A stretch of 64,000 nucleotides of DNA from Chitinophaga hostae (GTDB taxonomy: Bacteria > Bacteroidota > Bacteroidia > Chitinophagales > Chitinophagaceae). Of this stretch, positions 8,235 through 16,879 are shown one piece after another (the stretch's first letter is position 1; the number at the start of each line of letters is the position of its first letter). Location of the stretch: assembly GCF_018224885.1 (NCBI RefSeq), contig NZ_JAGTXB010000010.1, positions 62,001 through 126,000 of the forward strand, in the 5' to 3' direction. Under the pieces are notes generated by a model. The model saw only the letters and a program-made list of their open reading frames with translations. It did not search any database and was not told where the DNA came from. Both the position numbers and the translations under genes were made by a program.

Positions 8235-8604
8235 AGTCTTCTTTAGAAAAGTGATTAAGAATCAGGGGAATAACAGCTCCTTTGATACTAATGTTCGAAT
8301 TTTTAGGCAAATTCGGATTTATTCTTATTATATATATGTTTTCCGTTGATTCGATATATTGATTATCAGGGCCTTAGAAACAAATATGCTGCCAATGTTT
8401 CCATCTCAATGCATTATAATTGTTTAACATATTGCAGATAAATTAAAATCAGGGCTGTCTACCTATAACGCAAACGGTATATAAATGGTTGTCATTCATT
8501 GAGTAAATCAATCATATATCCATATTGCAATATAATCGTTTATCCCTATAGCCCTTTTTATTCACATTTCTTGATATTTAGGCAGAAATAAGGGCTGAAA
8601 TGGC
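8235..8604. other. Intergenic region between divergent saccharopine dehydrogenase gene and gyrA
   Basis: About 370 AT-rich bases without a credible reading frame. I see no RNA gene or repeat here; it holds the minus-strand promoter for the dehydrogenase, which I could not pin down, and ends at the gyrA -7 box. Confidence 0.5.
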
Positions 8605-8612
8605 TATATTTG
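8605..8612 (+). promoter_or_regulatory. Bacteroidota -7 box for gyrA
   Basis: TATATTTG, an exact TAnnTTTG match, 45 bases before the gyrA ATG. It places transcription start near 8617, after the in-frame TTG at 8610, which therefore cannot be the start codon. Confidence 0.6.
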
Positions 8613-8657
8613 CCTTTATCTGTTTTGAGCAGAAAAAACTGTAAATCAACACACAAA

Positions 8658-11264
8658 ATGACAGAGCATACGGAAAATCATCAGGAAGGGAGAATTGTCC
8701 AGATTAACATCGAGGAACAAATGAAAACGGCCTACATAGATTACTCTATGTCCGTGATTGTGGGTCGCGCCCTGCCCGATGTAAGAGATGGTTTGAAACC
8801 TGTGCACCGCCGCGTTTTATTCGGAATGAATGAACTGGGTAACCACAGTAACAAAGCCTACAAGAAATCAGCGCGTGTTGTGGGTGAAGTAATGGGTAAA
8901 TATCACCCGCATGGTGATGCCTCCATTTACGACACCATTGTACGTCTGGCACAGCCCTGGAGCATGCGTTATCCGATGGTGGATGGTCAGGGTAACTTCG
9001 GTTCGGTAGATGGAGACATGCCGGCCGCGATGCGTTACACCGAGATCCGTTTGCAGAAGATCGCGGAAGCCATGCTGGAAGACATTGAAAAAGAAACAGT
9101 AGACTTTACCAACAACTTCGACGATACCCTCGAAGAACCTACTGTACTGCCAACCCGTATTCCCAACCTGCTCGTTAACGGCGCCTCCGGTATTGCCGTA
9201 GGTATGGCCACCAACATCATGCCCCACAACCTCAGCGAGGTAGTGGATGGTGCTGTGGCCTATATTGAGAACAGGGATATCACCGTGGAAGAACTGATCA
9301 AACATGTAAAAGCACCTGACTTCCCGACAGGAGGTGTTATTTATGGTTTTGAAGGCGTTAAGCAGGGTTTTGAAACCGGCAGGGGCAGAGTAGTGGTAAG
9401 AGGTAAAATTACTTCAGAAACGGCTAAAAACGGCCGCGAGAAACTGGTGATCTATGAACTGCCTTACCAGATCAACAAGGCAGTATTGCATCAGAAAATT
9501 GCGCAGCTGGTAAACGATAAAATCATTGAAGGTATTTCCGATGTACGTGACGAAAGTGACCGTGAAGGAATGCGCCTGGTAATTGATCTGAAAAGGGAAG
9601 CTATCTCTAATGTGATCATCAACCAGTTATTTAAATACTCCGAACTGCAGACATCTTACGGTATCAACAACGTGGCGCTGGTAAAAGGCCGTCCGCGTAT
9701 CCTGAATCTGAAGGATATGATCGCAGAGTTCATCGATTTCCGTCATGAGGTAGTAGTGAGAAGAACCCGCTTCGACCTGCGTAAGGCAGAAGAAAAAGCG
9801 CATATCCTCGCCGGTTACCTTATAGCGCTGGATCACCTGGACCAGGTAATTGCCCTCATCCGTGCTGCTGCAACACCGGAAATCGCAAAAGATGGCCTGA
9901 TGTCCGAGTTCGGGTTATCTGAACTGCAGTCAAAGGCAATACTGGAATTGCGTTTACAACGTTTAACCGGTATGGAACGCGATAAGATCCGCGCCGAATA
10001 CGACGATATCATGAAGCTGATCGCTTACCTGAAGGAAGTACTCGATGATGAAGCTTTGCGTATGAAGATCATCCGGGAAGAACTGGAAGAAGTGAAAAAG
10101 AAATTCGGTGACGAGCGTAAAACTGAAATCCAGTACCTCGCCAGCGAAATGAGAATTGAAGATATCATTGCAGAAGAAGATGTGGTAATTACCATCTCTC
10201 ACCTCGGTTATATCAAACGTACTTCCGCTTACGACTATCGCCAGCAGAAACGTGGCGGCCGTGGCGCCATCGGCGGTAAAACCCGCGATGAAGATTACAT
10301 CGAACATCTCTTCGTGGCCTCCACCCACCATACCATGCTGTTCTTCACGGAAAAAGGCCGCTGCTACTGGCTGAAGGTCTACGAAATTCCGGACGGGGAA
10401 AAGAGCGGTAAAGGACGTGCCATCCAGAACATGATACAACTGCCGGCCGACGATAAGATCCGGGCTATCATTGATATCAAGGACCTGGGCGATAAAGACT
10501 TTATCAACAGCCACTATATTGTACTTTGTACCAAGAAAGGTATCATCAAAAAGACCATGGTGGAAGAGTTCTCCCGCCCGCGTCAGAATGGTGTAAATGC
10601 CATTACTGTCAACGAAGGCGACGAACTGCTGGAAGCTAAATTAACCACCGGCGACAGTCAGATCATGATGGCCATCCAGAGCGGACGCGCTATCAGGTTC
10701 CCTGAAGTAACCGTAAGGGATACAGGTCGCGGCGCCATCGGTGTAAGGGGAATTGAGGTCGATAGCGACAAGGACGAAGTAGTTGGTATGGTTTGTGTGA
10801 ATAAGGAAGACGATCAGAAAACGATCCTGGTTGTTTCTGAAAAAGGCTTTGGTAAACGGACCAACATTGAAGAATATCGTATTACCAACCGTGGTGGTAA
10901 AGGGGTGAAAACCATTAACATCACTGAAAAAACCGGTAACCTGATCGCCATACTCGATGTAACCGAAAAACATGATCTGATGATCACCTGTAAGTCCGGC
11001 ATCACGATCCGCATGGCAGTTGCTGATATCCGCGAAGCTGGTCGCGCCACACAAGGGGTTCGCCTGATCCGTCTCGATAACAACGACGAAATTGCTGCAG
11101 TAGCCCGCCTGGATGAACAGGAAGAAGAAGAAGTAATCAATGGGGAAGAAGGGGAAGAAGGTAGCGAAACAAACGCTGTAGCCACGGACAATGCACCTGC
11201 TGCTGAAAGCGACGATGCTCCGGAAGAAACCACCGGCGACGCAGAAGAAACAACAAACGAATAA
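8658..11264 (+). CDS. gyrA: DNA gyrase subunit A
   Basis: GyrA forms the A2B2 gyrase that introduces negative supercoils. From ATG 8658 the protein is 868 aa: the breakage-reunion domain has the catalytic Tyr127 in AAMRYTEIRL and the quinolone-region segment YHPHGDASIYD at 82-92, and the C-terminal beta-pinwheel has the GyrA box variant QKRGGRG. The last 50 or so residues are strongly acidic (Glu/Asp-rich), a tail that in other gyrases tunes supercoiling. At the position of E. coli Ser83 it has Ala88; the position of Asp87 keeps Asp92. It has its own promoter and is followed by a hairpin at 11285-11320. Confidence 0.98.
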   Translation: MTEHTENHQEGRIVQINIEEQMKTAYIDYSMSVIVGRALPDVRDGLKPVHRRVLFGMNELGNHSNKAYKKSARVVGEVMGKYHPHGDASIYDTIVRLAQPWSMRYPMVDGQGNFGSVDGDMPAAMRYTEIRLQKIAEAMLEDIEKETVDFTNNFDDTLEEPTVLPTRIPNLLVNGASGIAVGMATNIMPHNLSEVVDGAVAYIENRDITVEELIKHVKAPDFPTGGVIYGFEGVKQGFETGRGRVVVRGKITSETAKNGREKLVIYELPYQINKAVLHQKIAQLVNDKIIEGISDVRDESDREGMRLVIDLKREAISNVIINQLFKYSELQTSYGINNVALVKGRPRILNLKDMIAEFIDFRHEVVVRRTRFDLRKAEEKAHILAGYLIALDHLDQVIALIRAAATPEIAKDGLMSEFGLSELQSKAILELRLQRLTGMERDKIRAEYDDIMKLIAYLKEVLDDEALRMKIIREELEEVKKKFGDERKTEIQYLASEMRIEDIIAEEDVVITISHLGYIKRTSAYDYRQQKRGGRGAIGGKTRDEDYIEHLFVASTHHTMLFFTEKGRCYWLKVYEIPDGEKSGKGRAIQNMIQLPADDKIRAIIDIKDLGDKDFINSHYIVLCTKKGIIKKTMVEEFSRPRQNGVNAITVNEGDELLEAKLTTGDSQIMMAIQSGRAIRFPEVTVRDTGRGAIGVRGIEVDSDKDEVVGMVCVNKEDDQKTILVVSEKGFGKRTNIEEYRITNRGGKGVKTINITEKTGNLIAILDVTEKHDLMITCKSGITIRMAVADIREAGRATQGVRLIRLDNNDEIAAVARLDEQEEEEVINGEEGEEGSETNAVATDNAPAAESDDAPEETTGDAEETTNE

Positions 11265-11284
11265 AGTATAAATTAATTAAAAAA

Positions 11285-11320
11285 ACAGGCAACAGCTCCC
11301 TAGAAAGAACTGTTGCCTGT
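11285..11320 (+). terminator. Hairpin after gyrA, probable terminator
   Basis: An 11-bp perfect stem, ACAGGCAACAG (11285-11295) with CTGTTGCCTGT (11310-11320), and a 14-base loop, 20 bases after the gyrA stop. No T run follows, so termination by this hairpin is likely but not certain. Confidence 0.55.
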
Positions 11321-11429
11321 TCCTGATAAAAAATACAGCCAGCTCTTAGTGGTAACAACATAGCTGGTTGTATTTATTTATTGGAGCACCATACTCTTAT
11401 TGTAATCAGCAACTAAAAAAAACAAAAGC

Positions 11430-12689
11430 ATGAAAAAATTATTGGTATCTCTTCTCTTTTGCACGGCCGGTGTATCGGTTATGGCGCAACGGGCAAAAGT
11501 TAGCAGTGCGGATGAGAACCTGAAGAAGCAAGATCTGGAAAAAGCCAAGGCGGATATCGACGCAGCATTGCAGAACGATAAAACCAAGAACGACGCTAAA
11601 ACATGGCTGGTTGATGGTAAGATCCTGGAAGCAATGGGTACTAAACAAAAGAACCCTGCACTGGCCGGTGAAGCTTTTGCTGCCTTCAAAAAAGCATTGG
11701 AAATAGATCCTAAAATGAAAGAGGCAGTACTGGAAATGAACCAGCCTTTATTCAATGTGTACGCTACCATCGCCAATGCCGGTTATGCCAACCTGAATGA
11801 GCAGAAATGGGATTCCTCTCTGATCAACTTCAAACAGGCTTTCGAAGTAGCTGACTTCTACAACAGCAAAAACTTAGGCGGTTCCATTCCTACCGATACT
11901 GCCCTGACTTTTTATGTGGGTTATGCCGCTAACCAGGCAGGTAAAAAAGATGATGCCTTCACTTACCTGAAGAAAGCATCTGATCTGCAGTTCAAAGGAG
12001 AACCAGCACTCTATGTAATCCTGGGACAACTGTACGAAGAGAAAGGTGATCAGGCTAACTGGCTGAAAACAATTGAACAGGCTAAAGTTTTATTCCCTAA
12101 GGATAAACGCTTTAACGATATGGAAATGGCTTTCTACAGCAAAACCGGTAAAACAAATGAACTGCTCGGTATGCTGGAAAAGAAAATCGCCGATAATCCA
12201 AATGATGAAGCTGCGGTACTGGACTATGCTATCCGTGTAGACAACCTGGCTAATCCCCGTGATGAAAAAGGTAACGACGCACCTAAACCAGCTAACTACG
12301 AAGAACTGATCGGTAAAGCTGAAGCTGCGTACAAGAAAGCGATTGAAATGAACCCTGCTGATGCTACTGCTAACTTCCAGCTGGGTGCACTGTATTTCAA
12401 CCGCGCAGTTGTTTTCAACAAAGAACTGAACGGCCTGGATAGCAAACAACAAACTTCCGCAAAAGCAAAAGAATTACAAGCTAAAGTAGAAGGCCTGATG
12501 AACCAGGCATTACCTTTCTTTGAAAAGGCAGATGCCGGCTTTACTGCTAAAGCCGCCAGCCTCGATGCAGGTGATAAACAAACCTACGAAAGCTGCCTCT
12601 ATGCTTTACAGAAGATCTATGCGATCAAGAACAACACTGCTAAAGTAGAAGAAGTGAAAAAGAAGCTGGATGGTTTAGGCCAGAAATAA
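11430..12689 (+). CDS. Secreted tetratricopeptide-repeat protein
   Basis: A 419-aa protein with a Sec signal peptide (MKKLLVSLLFCTAGVSVMAQ, cleavage after residue 20). TPR-like helical repeats run to the C-terminus, for example EAFAAFKKALEIDPKMKEA, LINFKQAFEVADFYN, DAFTYLKKASDLQF and AAYKKAIEMNPADATANFQ. TPR proteins of this kind act as periplasmic or outer-membrane scaffolds; no partner can be inferred from context. The gene stands alone between the gyrA hairpin and a strong intrinsic terminator at 12719-12745. Confidence 0.85.
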   Translation: MKKLLVSLLFCTAGVSVMAQRAKVSSADENLKKQDLEKAKADIDAALQNDKTKNDAKTWLVDGKILEAMGTKQKNPALAGEAFAAFKKALEIDPKMKEAVLEMNQPLFNVYATIANAGYANLNEQKWDSSLINFKQAFEVADFYNSKNLGGSIPTDTALTFYVGYAANQAGKKDDAFTYLKKASDLQFKGEPALYVILGQLYEEKGDQANWLKTIEQAKVLFPKDKRFNDMEMAFYSKTGKTNELLGMLEKKIADNPNDEAAVLDYAIRVDNLANPRDEKGNDAPKPANYEELIGKAEAAYKKAIEMNPADATANFQLGALYFNRAVVFNKELNGLDSKQQTSAKAKELQAKVEGLMNQALPFFEKADAGFTAKAASLDAGDKQTYESCLYALQKIYAIKNNTAKVEEVKKKLDGLGQK

Positions 12690-12718
12690 TAGCAGTATTA
12701 TACATAGAATTGAAAAGA

Positions 12719-12745
12719 GTCCACCATCGCGGTGGACTTTTTTTT
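12719..12745 (+). terminator. Intrinsic terminator of the TPR gene
   Basis: GTCCACC, five-base loop, GGTGGAC (12719-12737) followed by eight T: a textbook intrinsic terminator 29 bases after the stop. Confidence 0.92.
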
Positions 12746-12913
12746 GCCCAGGATTAAACTGATTTTGATGATTTACAGGATTATTTTTTGTGATTTTAAA
12801 AGATTTTGGGAGACTTAAGCGGAAATGATCTACTTAATTTTTAAAAGGCAAATTAGAATCACAAAAAATAATCCTGTAAATCATCAAAATCAGTTTAATC
12901 CTGGGCAAAAAAA
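12739..12913. repeat. 57-bp perfect inverted repeat with 61-base centre
   Basis: The arms at 12739-12795 and 12857-12913 are exact reverse complements. They contain short repeated phrases such as AATCCTG, TAAATCATC and AAAATCAG. The outer ends of the arms are the T run of the upstream terminator and the A run beside the opposite terminator. It is unlike the heptad (NNAAAGC) family and sits between convergent genes. It has no transposase and could be a miniature palindromic element. Confidence 0.92.
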
Positions 12914-12918
12914 GACGC

Positions 12919-12950
12919 AAAAAAATCCCGTCAACCTGAGGCAGACGGGA
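12919..12950 (-). terminator. Intrinsic terminator of the small Ala/Lys-rich gene
   Basis: On the minus strand TCCCGTC (bases 12950-12944), an 11-base loop, GACGGGA (12932-12926), then seven T. It lies 30 bases after the stop codon at 12981. Confidence 0.85.
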
Positions 12951-12980
12951 CTTGTAACTCAAACGCTGTATGGTACTGAA

Positions 12981-13184
12981 TTATGCTTTTTTAGCAGCTG
13001 GAGCAGCAGCTTTCTTTGCATGTTCGTGTTTAGCAGCTTTCTTAGTAGTATCAGCAGCTGGTTTTTCAGCTTTAGCTTCAGTTTTAGCTTTTTCTTTCTT
13101 TGCAGGTTTAGCAGCTGGTGCTTGTGCAAAAGATGCAGCAGAAATGCTCATTGCTACTACAGCGGCGATCAGGCTTTTTTTCAT
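12981..13184 (-). CDS. Small secreted Ala/Lys-rich protein (acid-shock Asr-like composition)
   Basis: A 67-aa protein with a signal peptide (MKKSLIAAVVAMSISAASFA, cleaved before QAPAAK) and a mature part of about 46 residues made almost wholly of Ala, Lys, Pro, Glu and some His and Thr (AKPAKKEKAKTEAKAEK, KKAAKHEHAKKAAAPAAKK). It is basic, lacks Cys and should be disordered. Composition and signal recall the periplasmic acid-shock protein Asr of enterobacteria, but I claim resemblance, not homology. A similar protein (15672-15863) lies on the other side of the hybrid kinase. Its own minus-strand terminator supports it as a real gene. Confidence 0.75.
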   Translation of the reverse strand: MKKSLIAAVVAMSISAASFAQAPAAKPAKKEKAKTEAKAEKPAADTTKKAAKHEHAKKAAAPAAKKA

Positions 13185-13329
13185 GATAATTGTCTTTTTA
13201 AAATGATTAGATGATGAATGTGTTGTTATAATTTCTACAGTAAAAATACATCAGGAGAAGAGGCGATATTGGGAGGTTTCGGTGAACAGGGGATTACTGT
13301 CGTTGAACAGGGAAAAATGTACGGTTAAC

Positions 13330-15528
13330 CTATAATAAAATATTGATAGCCTCCTGAACAGCCTGTATACACAACTGTTTCAGGGTATTGAACTGTCCGG
13401 CTACCACCTGGGGATGGTAGTTATTATCCTGTAACTTTTCGAGTGGTTCGAGGATAGGATAGAGATGTGCTTCCAGACCAATAAATGATACCGTTGTTTT
13501 GAGATTGTGTGCATTCGCCCGGATAGCAGGAATGTCTTCCGCTGCCACTGCTTTTTTCAGCAGCGATAATTCCTCCGGCAGCTGTGCAATGAATTGTTCC
13601 AGCATGGTTCTCTCAAAGCTGGTATTGCCCTTGGAAAGATCGTGCAGGTAGGCGAGGTTGATCAGCTGCTGCATACCATTTTCATGCGGGTGATGCCAGG
13701 TGGCCGGCAACTCCCGCGGAGGCAGTTTACCAATGTATACCTGGATCATTTTATACAGTTCATCTTCCATAATGGGTTTCGAAATATATTCATTCATACC
13801 CATCTGCAAACATTTTTCACGTTCTCCGGCCATGGCATGCGCGGTCATGGCTATTACCGGAATGGTGGAATGCAGTTCATTCCGGATGGCCTGTACAGCA
13901 GAATAGCCGTCCATTTCGGGCATTTGTATATCCAGCAATACCAGGTCGTAATGTTGTTTATCCAGTGCCTGTAACACTTCTTTACCATTATTAACCACCT
14001 TGTATTGCAGCTGCCAGCTTCCGAGTAAATGCCGGAGCAGGTTCTGGTTCATTTTATTGTCTTCCGCCACCAGCAAACGAACATCGGGATGCAGTGCCGG
14101 CTGATCGTTCTCCGCGAAATAGGAATTACCTTCTTCCGAAAGCGATTCCGCTAAAGTATAGGGTAGCTCCACTTTGAAAGTGGCGCCCGCTCCGGCTTTA
14201 CTTTCCACCGAAATAAAACCATTCTGTAATTCTATCAGCTGTTTTACGATGGTAAGTCCCAGGCCTGTTCCGCCGAATTTCCTCGTAGTAGAGGCTTCTG
14301 CCTGGTTGAAGCGGTCAAATATGCTGTGCAGTTTGGAAGCATCGATACCAATACCGGTATCACTAACGGTAAACAATAAACGAACGGCATTATCTTCTGC
14401 CCAAATTTTCGCCACATGGATACGTACGTCGCCTTCCTGGGTAAATTTAACCGCATTGCTGGTAAGGTTCACCAGCACCTGTGTTAACCGCATGGCGTCT
14501 CCATACAGGATGTCGGGCACATTTTCGTCGATGGTAACGGAGAGTTGTAACTGTTTCTCTTCAGCCTTTGGTTTGAACATGGTATTAACACCATGCAGCA
14601 CGCTGCGTAAGCTGAAAGCGGTGGCTTCTATACGCATCATGCCGGATTCTATTTTCGAGATATCGAGGATGTCATTGATGATTTCAAGTAAGCTCTGGCC
14701 GGCGCCTTCAATGGCGCCCACATATTCTTTCGACTTTTCGTTGAGAGGCTGCCCTTTTAGTAAATGGGTAAATCCCAATACAGCATTCATGGGGGTGCGG
14801 ATTTCATGGCTCATATTGGCCAGGAACTGGTCCTTTACGGCGGCTAGTTTTTTCTCCTGCTGTTGTGAGGTATCCAGGGCTTCAATCAGCTGCTCCTGCC
14901 GGTGAATGCGGCTGGTAATATACAGGAAAGCCAGCAGGCTCATTAAACAGGCAAAAAATACAAGTACGGTACCCCAGCTCTGTGCTTTTTGACCGCTGCT
15001 GTCTATCAGGTGAGTGGTGCGGTTCACTTCCGACTGCCGGGTGGTATCCAGTTGCCGCAAAATACTGTTGATGGCTTCTCCCAGGCGCTTTCCCTTTTGA
15101 TTGTTGATCATTCTTTCTGCTGCCCATTTCCCGTTGCTGTAGAAAGTATCCAGCACCATCAGGTTAAAGTTGTTTTTCTCGTCTACCAGGTAATTAAGCT
15201 GGGTCAGCAGTTTTTCGGTGCTGTCGTTGCGTATAATTTTATTGATCTCTTTGAGGTCGGCTTTTATGATGGCTACTTCGGCTTCGATGCCGGTAATATG
15301 GGTGGTATCCTGGGAAATAACTGCACCGCGCACTTTGCTGTCGGTTTTGGCCATATTGGTTTGCAGCTTCTGTAGTTCATTTTTTACATTAAGCTCCTGT
15401 AACAGTTGCTCGTTGCCTTTAATCAGTTTGTGGATGTTGTTGGAAGAATTAAACTGCAGCACAACAAATAGTATCATTCCGGTAATGAACAGACCAAGGA
15501 GGTAATATTTGATTCTTTTAGGCTGCAT
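13330..15528 (-). CDS. Hybrid sensor histidine kinase (CHASE3-like sensor, HisKA, HATPase, REC, Hpt)
   Basis: A 732-aa inner-membrane kinase. TM1 is at about 8-26, a helical CHASE3-like periplasmic region at 27-185 and TM2 at 186-206. A linker leads to HisKA with phospho-acceptor His241 (SHEIRTPMN), then the HATPase with N-box NLTSNAVKF (354-362), DTGIG (390-394) and GGTGLGL (419-425). A receiver domain follows at about 483-600, with acidic E489/D490, phospho-Asp533 in LLDIQMPEMDG and Lys584. The C-terminal Hpt domain has His674 in ANAHNLKTT. All phosphorelay residues are present, so a His-Asp-His relay to an unidentified regulator is expected. No DNA-binding domain is fused. It lies between two small secreted-protein genes, 145 bases downstream of one of them and separated by a terminator. 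Confidence 0.95.
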   Translation of the reverse strand: MQPKRIKYYLLGLFITGMILFVVLQFNSSNNIHKLIKGNEQLLQELNVKNELQKLQTNMAKTDSKVRGAVISQDTTHITGIEAEVAIIKADLKEINKIIRNDSTEKLLTQLNYLVDEKNNFNLMVLDTFYSNGKWAAERMINNQKGKRLGEAINSILRQLDTTRQSEVNRTTHLIDSSGQKAQSWGTVLVFFACLMSLLAFLYITSRIHRQEQLIEALDTSQQQEKKLAAVKDQFLANMSHEIRTPMNAVLGFTHLLKGQPLNEKSKEYVGAIEGAGQSLLEIINDILDISKIESGMMRIEATAFSLRSVLHGVNTMFKPKAEEKQLQLSVTIDENVPDILYGDAMRLTQVLVNLTSNAVKFTQEGDVRIHVAKIWAEDNAVRLLFTVSDTGIGIDASKLHSIFDRFNQAEASTTRKFGGTGLGLTIVKQLIELQNGFISVESKAGAGATFKVELPYTLAESLSEEGNSYFAENDQPALHPDVRLLVAEDNKMNQNLLRHLLGSWQLQYKVVNNGKEVLQALDKQHYDLVLLDIQMPEMDGYSAVQAIRNELHSTIPVIAMTAHAMAGEREKCLQMGMNEYISKPIMEDELYKMIQVYIGKLPPRELPATWHHPHENGMQQLINLAYLHDLSKGNTSFERTMLEQFIAQLPEELSLLKKAVAAEDIPAIRANAHNLKTTVSFIGLEAHLYPILEPLEKLQDNNYHPQVVAGQFNTLKQLCIQAVQEAINILL

Positions 15529-15602
15529 GACAGTTTAGTACATATAAACGCTGATATAGGAAAGCCGGTTCGTTAAAAGTAGGAAATTATTCCTGAGTTC
15601 TC

Positions 15603-15648
15603 CAGAAATTTAGCCTCAGAGCAGGATTACTCTGAGGCTAAATTTCTG
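15603..15648 (-). terminator. Hairpin terminator between the small secreted gene and the hybrid kinase
   Basis: A 19-bp perfect stem (15603-15621 with 15630-15648; inner TAGCCTCAGAG paired with CTCTGAGGCTA) and an 8-base loop, 24 bases after the stop of the small gene at 15672. It is symmetric and would act on either strand, though T tails are short. Confidence 0.7.
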
Positions 15649-15671
15649 AACAGCCAAAAAACAAATACTGA

Positions 15672-15863
15672 TTATTTTGCTTTTGGTGCAGCCGGAGCAG
15701 CAGCAGGTTTTGCTGCGTGATGATGTTTTTTATGTGATTTGTGAGCGGGAGCTTTCGCTGACGCTTCTTTCTTTACTTCTTTTTTAGGTGCAGTTGTTTG
15801 TGCAAAAGATGATGCACTCATAAACAACATTGCTGCGGCGATAATAATACCAAACTTTTTCAT
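15672..15863 (-). CDS. Small secreted Lys/His/Ala-rich protein (Asr-like composition)
   Basis: A 63-aa protein from ATG 15863 with a signal peptide (MKKFGIIIAAAMLFMSASSFA) and a mature part rich in Lys, Ala, Pro and His (PAHKSHKKHHHAAKPAAAPA). The open frame extends upstream to 15917, but the 18 extra residues would precede the signal, so ATG 15863 is preferred. It resembles the 67-aa protein at 12981-13184 in length, signal and composition. The HKKHHH cluster suggests metal or proton buffering, which is inference. A 19-bp hairpin follows the gene. Confidence 0.75.
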   Translation of the reverse strand: MKKFGIIIAAAMLFMSASSFAQTTAPKKEVKKEASAKAPAHKSHKKHHHAAKPAAAPAAPKAK

Positions 15864-15990
15864 GGTTGTATACTTTAAATAGTGATCAATTGTTTGACGA
15901 CCTAAAGGTACATCCACTTACGGGGCGATGGCATAACTTATGGCCCAACAGGCGGCAGCTGTCGGTCAAGCGGGATAAAGTGTCGTTGAA

Positions 15991-16686
15991 TTATAAGAGG
16001 TTCAGTTTATTGTTCAGGGCAGTACGGTAAGCATCCGCAATAGGGATCACGTGCTTCTGAATAAGGATGGTACCGTCTTCTATGGATTCAATTTTGTCGA
16101 GCGCAACGATGTAGGAACGATGCACCCGCATAAATTTACCGGGAGGCAACTTTTCTTCCAGGGCTTTCAAAGTAGTATGGATCGCATGGAATTTCTGCGG
16201 CGTATTAAGCTTAACATAGTCGCCCATTGCTTCCAGGAAAAGGATATCTTCTGTGCGTATCCGTTTTAATATACCATTGTCCCGTATAAAAACAAACTCT
16301 GTATCTGATACCTGCAGCTCCCGGTTATTGCTGTCTACTATTTCCCGGGCCTTTTCTACAGACTGTATAAAACGGGCGGGTTGCACTGGTTTAATCAGGT
16401 AGTCAGCCACATTCAGTTCAAAAGCTTCTACGGCATATTCTGTTTTCACCGTGGTGAAAATGATGACCGGCCGCTTTTTTCCCAGGTTGCGGGTCAGTTC
16501 CAGTCCGCTCATGCCAGGCATTTCAATATCCAGCAGGAGCAGGTCTATTTTTTCTTTCTGTAAAAGATTATAAGCCTCCATGGCGCTGTTGCATTCACCA
16601 ATCACATGAAGATGGTCCACATGGCTGGCCAGTTGTTTCATGGCAGTACGCGCTAACTTATTATCGTCTACTATCAGGCAATTCAT
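15991..16686 (-). CDS. LytTR-family response regulator
   Basis: A 231-aa regulator with a receiver domain at 1-115 (acidic D7/D8, phospho-acceptor Asp53 in LLLLDIEMPGMSG, conserved Lys in YLIKP) and a C-terminal LytTR DNA-binding domain at about 130-231 (DILFLEAMGDYVKLN, FMRVHRSYIVALDKIESI). No LytS-type kinase is adjacent, so it is an orphan; the hybrid kinase nearby has its own receiver and Hpt and might signal to it, but nothing in the sequence proves this. It has a separate spacer of 127 bases to the next gene downstream. Confidence 0.93.
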   Translation of the reverse strand: MNCLIVDDNKLARTAMKQLASHVDHLHVIGECNSAMEAYNLLQKEKIDLLLLDIEMPGMSGLELTRNLGKKRPVIIFTTVKTEYAVEAFELNVADYLIKPVQPARFIQSVEKAREIVDSNNRELQVSDTEFVFIRDNGILKRIRTEDILFLEAMGDYVKLNTPQKFHAIHTTLKALEEKLPPGKFMRVHRSYIVALDKIESIEDGTILIQKHVIPIADAYRTALNNKLNLL

Positions 16687-16853
16687 GCGGCTAATTTAAG
16701 GACAAATCATAATATAAAATCAGGTTAGCGGCAACTGTGACGCAGTTTTTTCCATGTGAGCGCAAGTTTTAACTTTTCTATTTACATTTTCCGGATGCCA
16801 TTACAATTCTTACTAAAAAACACCGGCAGATGATTTATAGATTAATAATTTCA

Positions 16854-16861
16854 TATATTTG
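16854..16861 (+). promoter_or_regulatory. Bacteroidota -7 box upstream of the 543-aa secreted protein gene
   Basis: TATATTTG, an exact TAnnTTTG match, 18 bases before the first ATG. It implies a leader of only about 13-16 bases. Confidence 0.55.
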
Positions 16862-16879
16862 AAATTATTAATTGGTTAA

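Noticed and set aside
12825..13214. 129-aa open frame on the plus strand over the small Ala/Lys-rich gene
   Set aside because: It is the antisense reading of the low-complexity gene and the inverted repeat; codon use and composition are not protein-like.
13700..15505. Several 60-240-codon plus-strand frames over the hybrid kinase
   Set aside because: They lie antisense to a well-supported kinase and show no family features.
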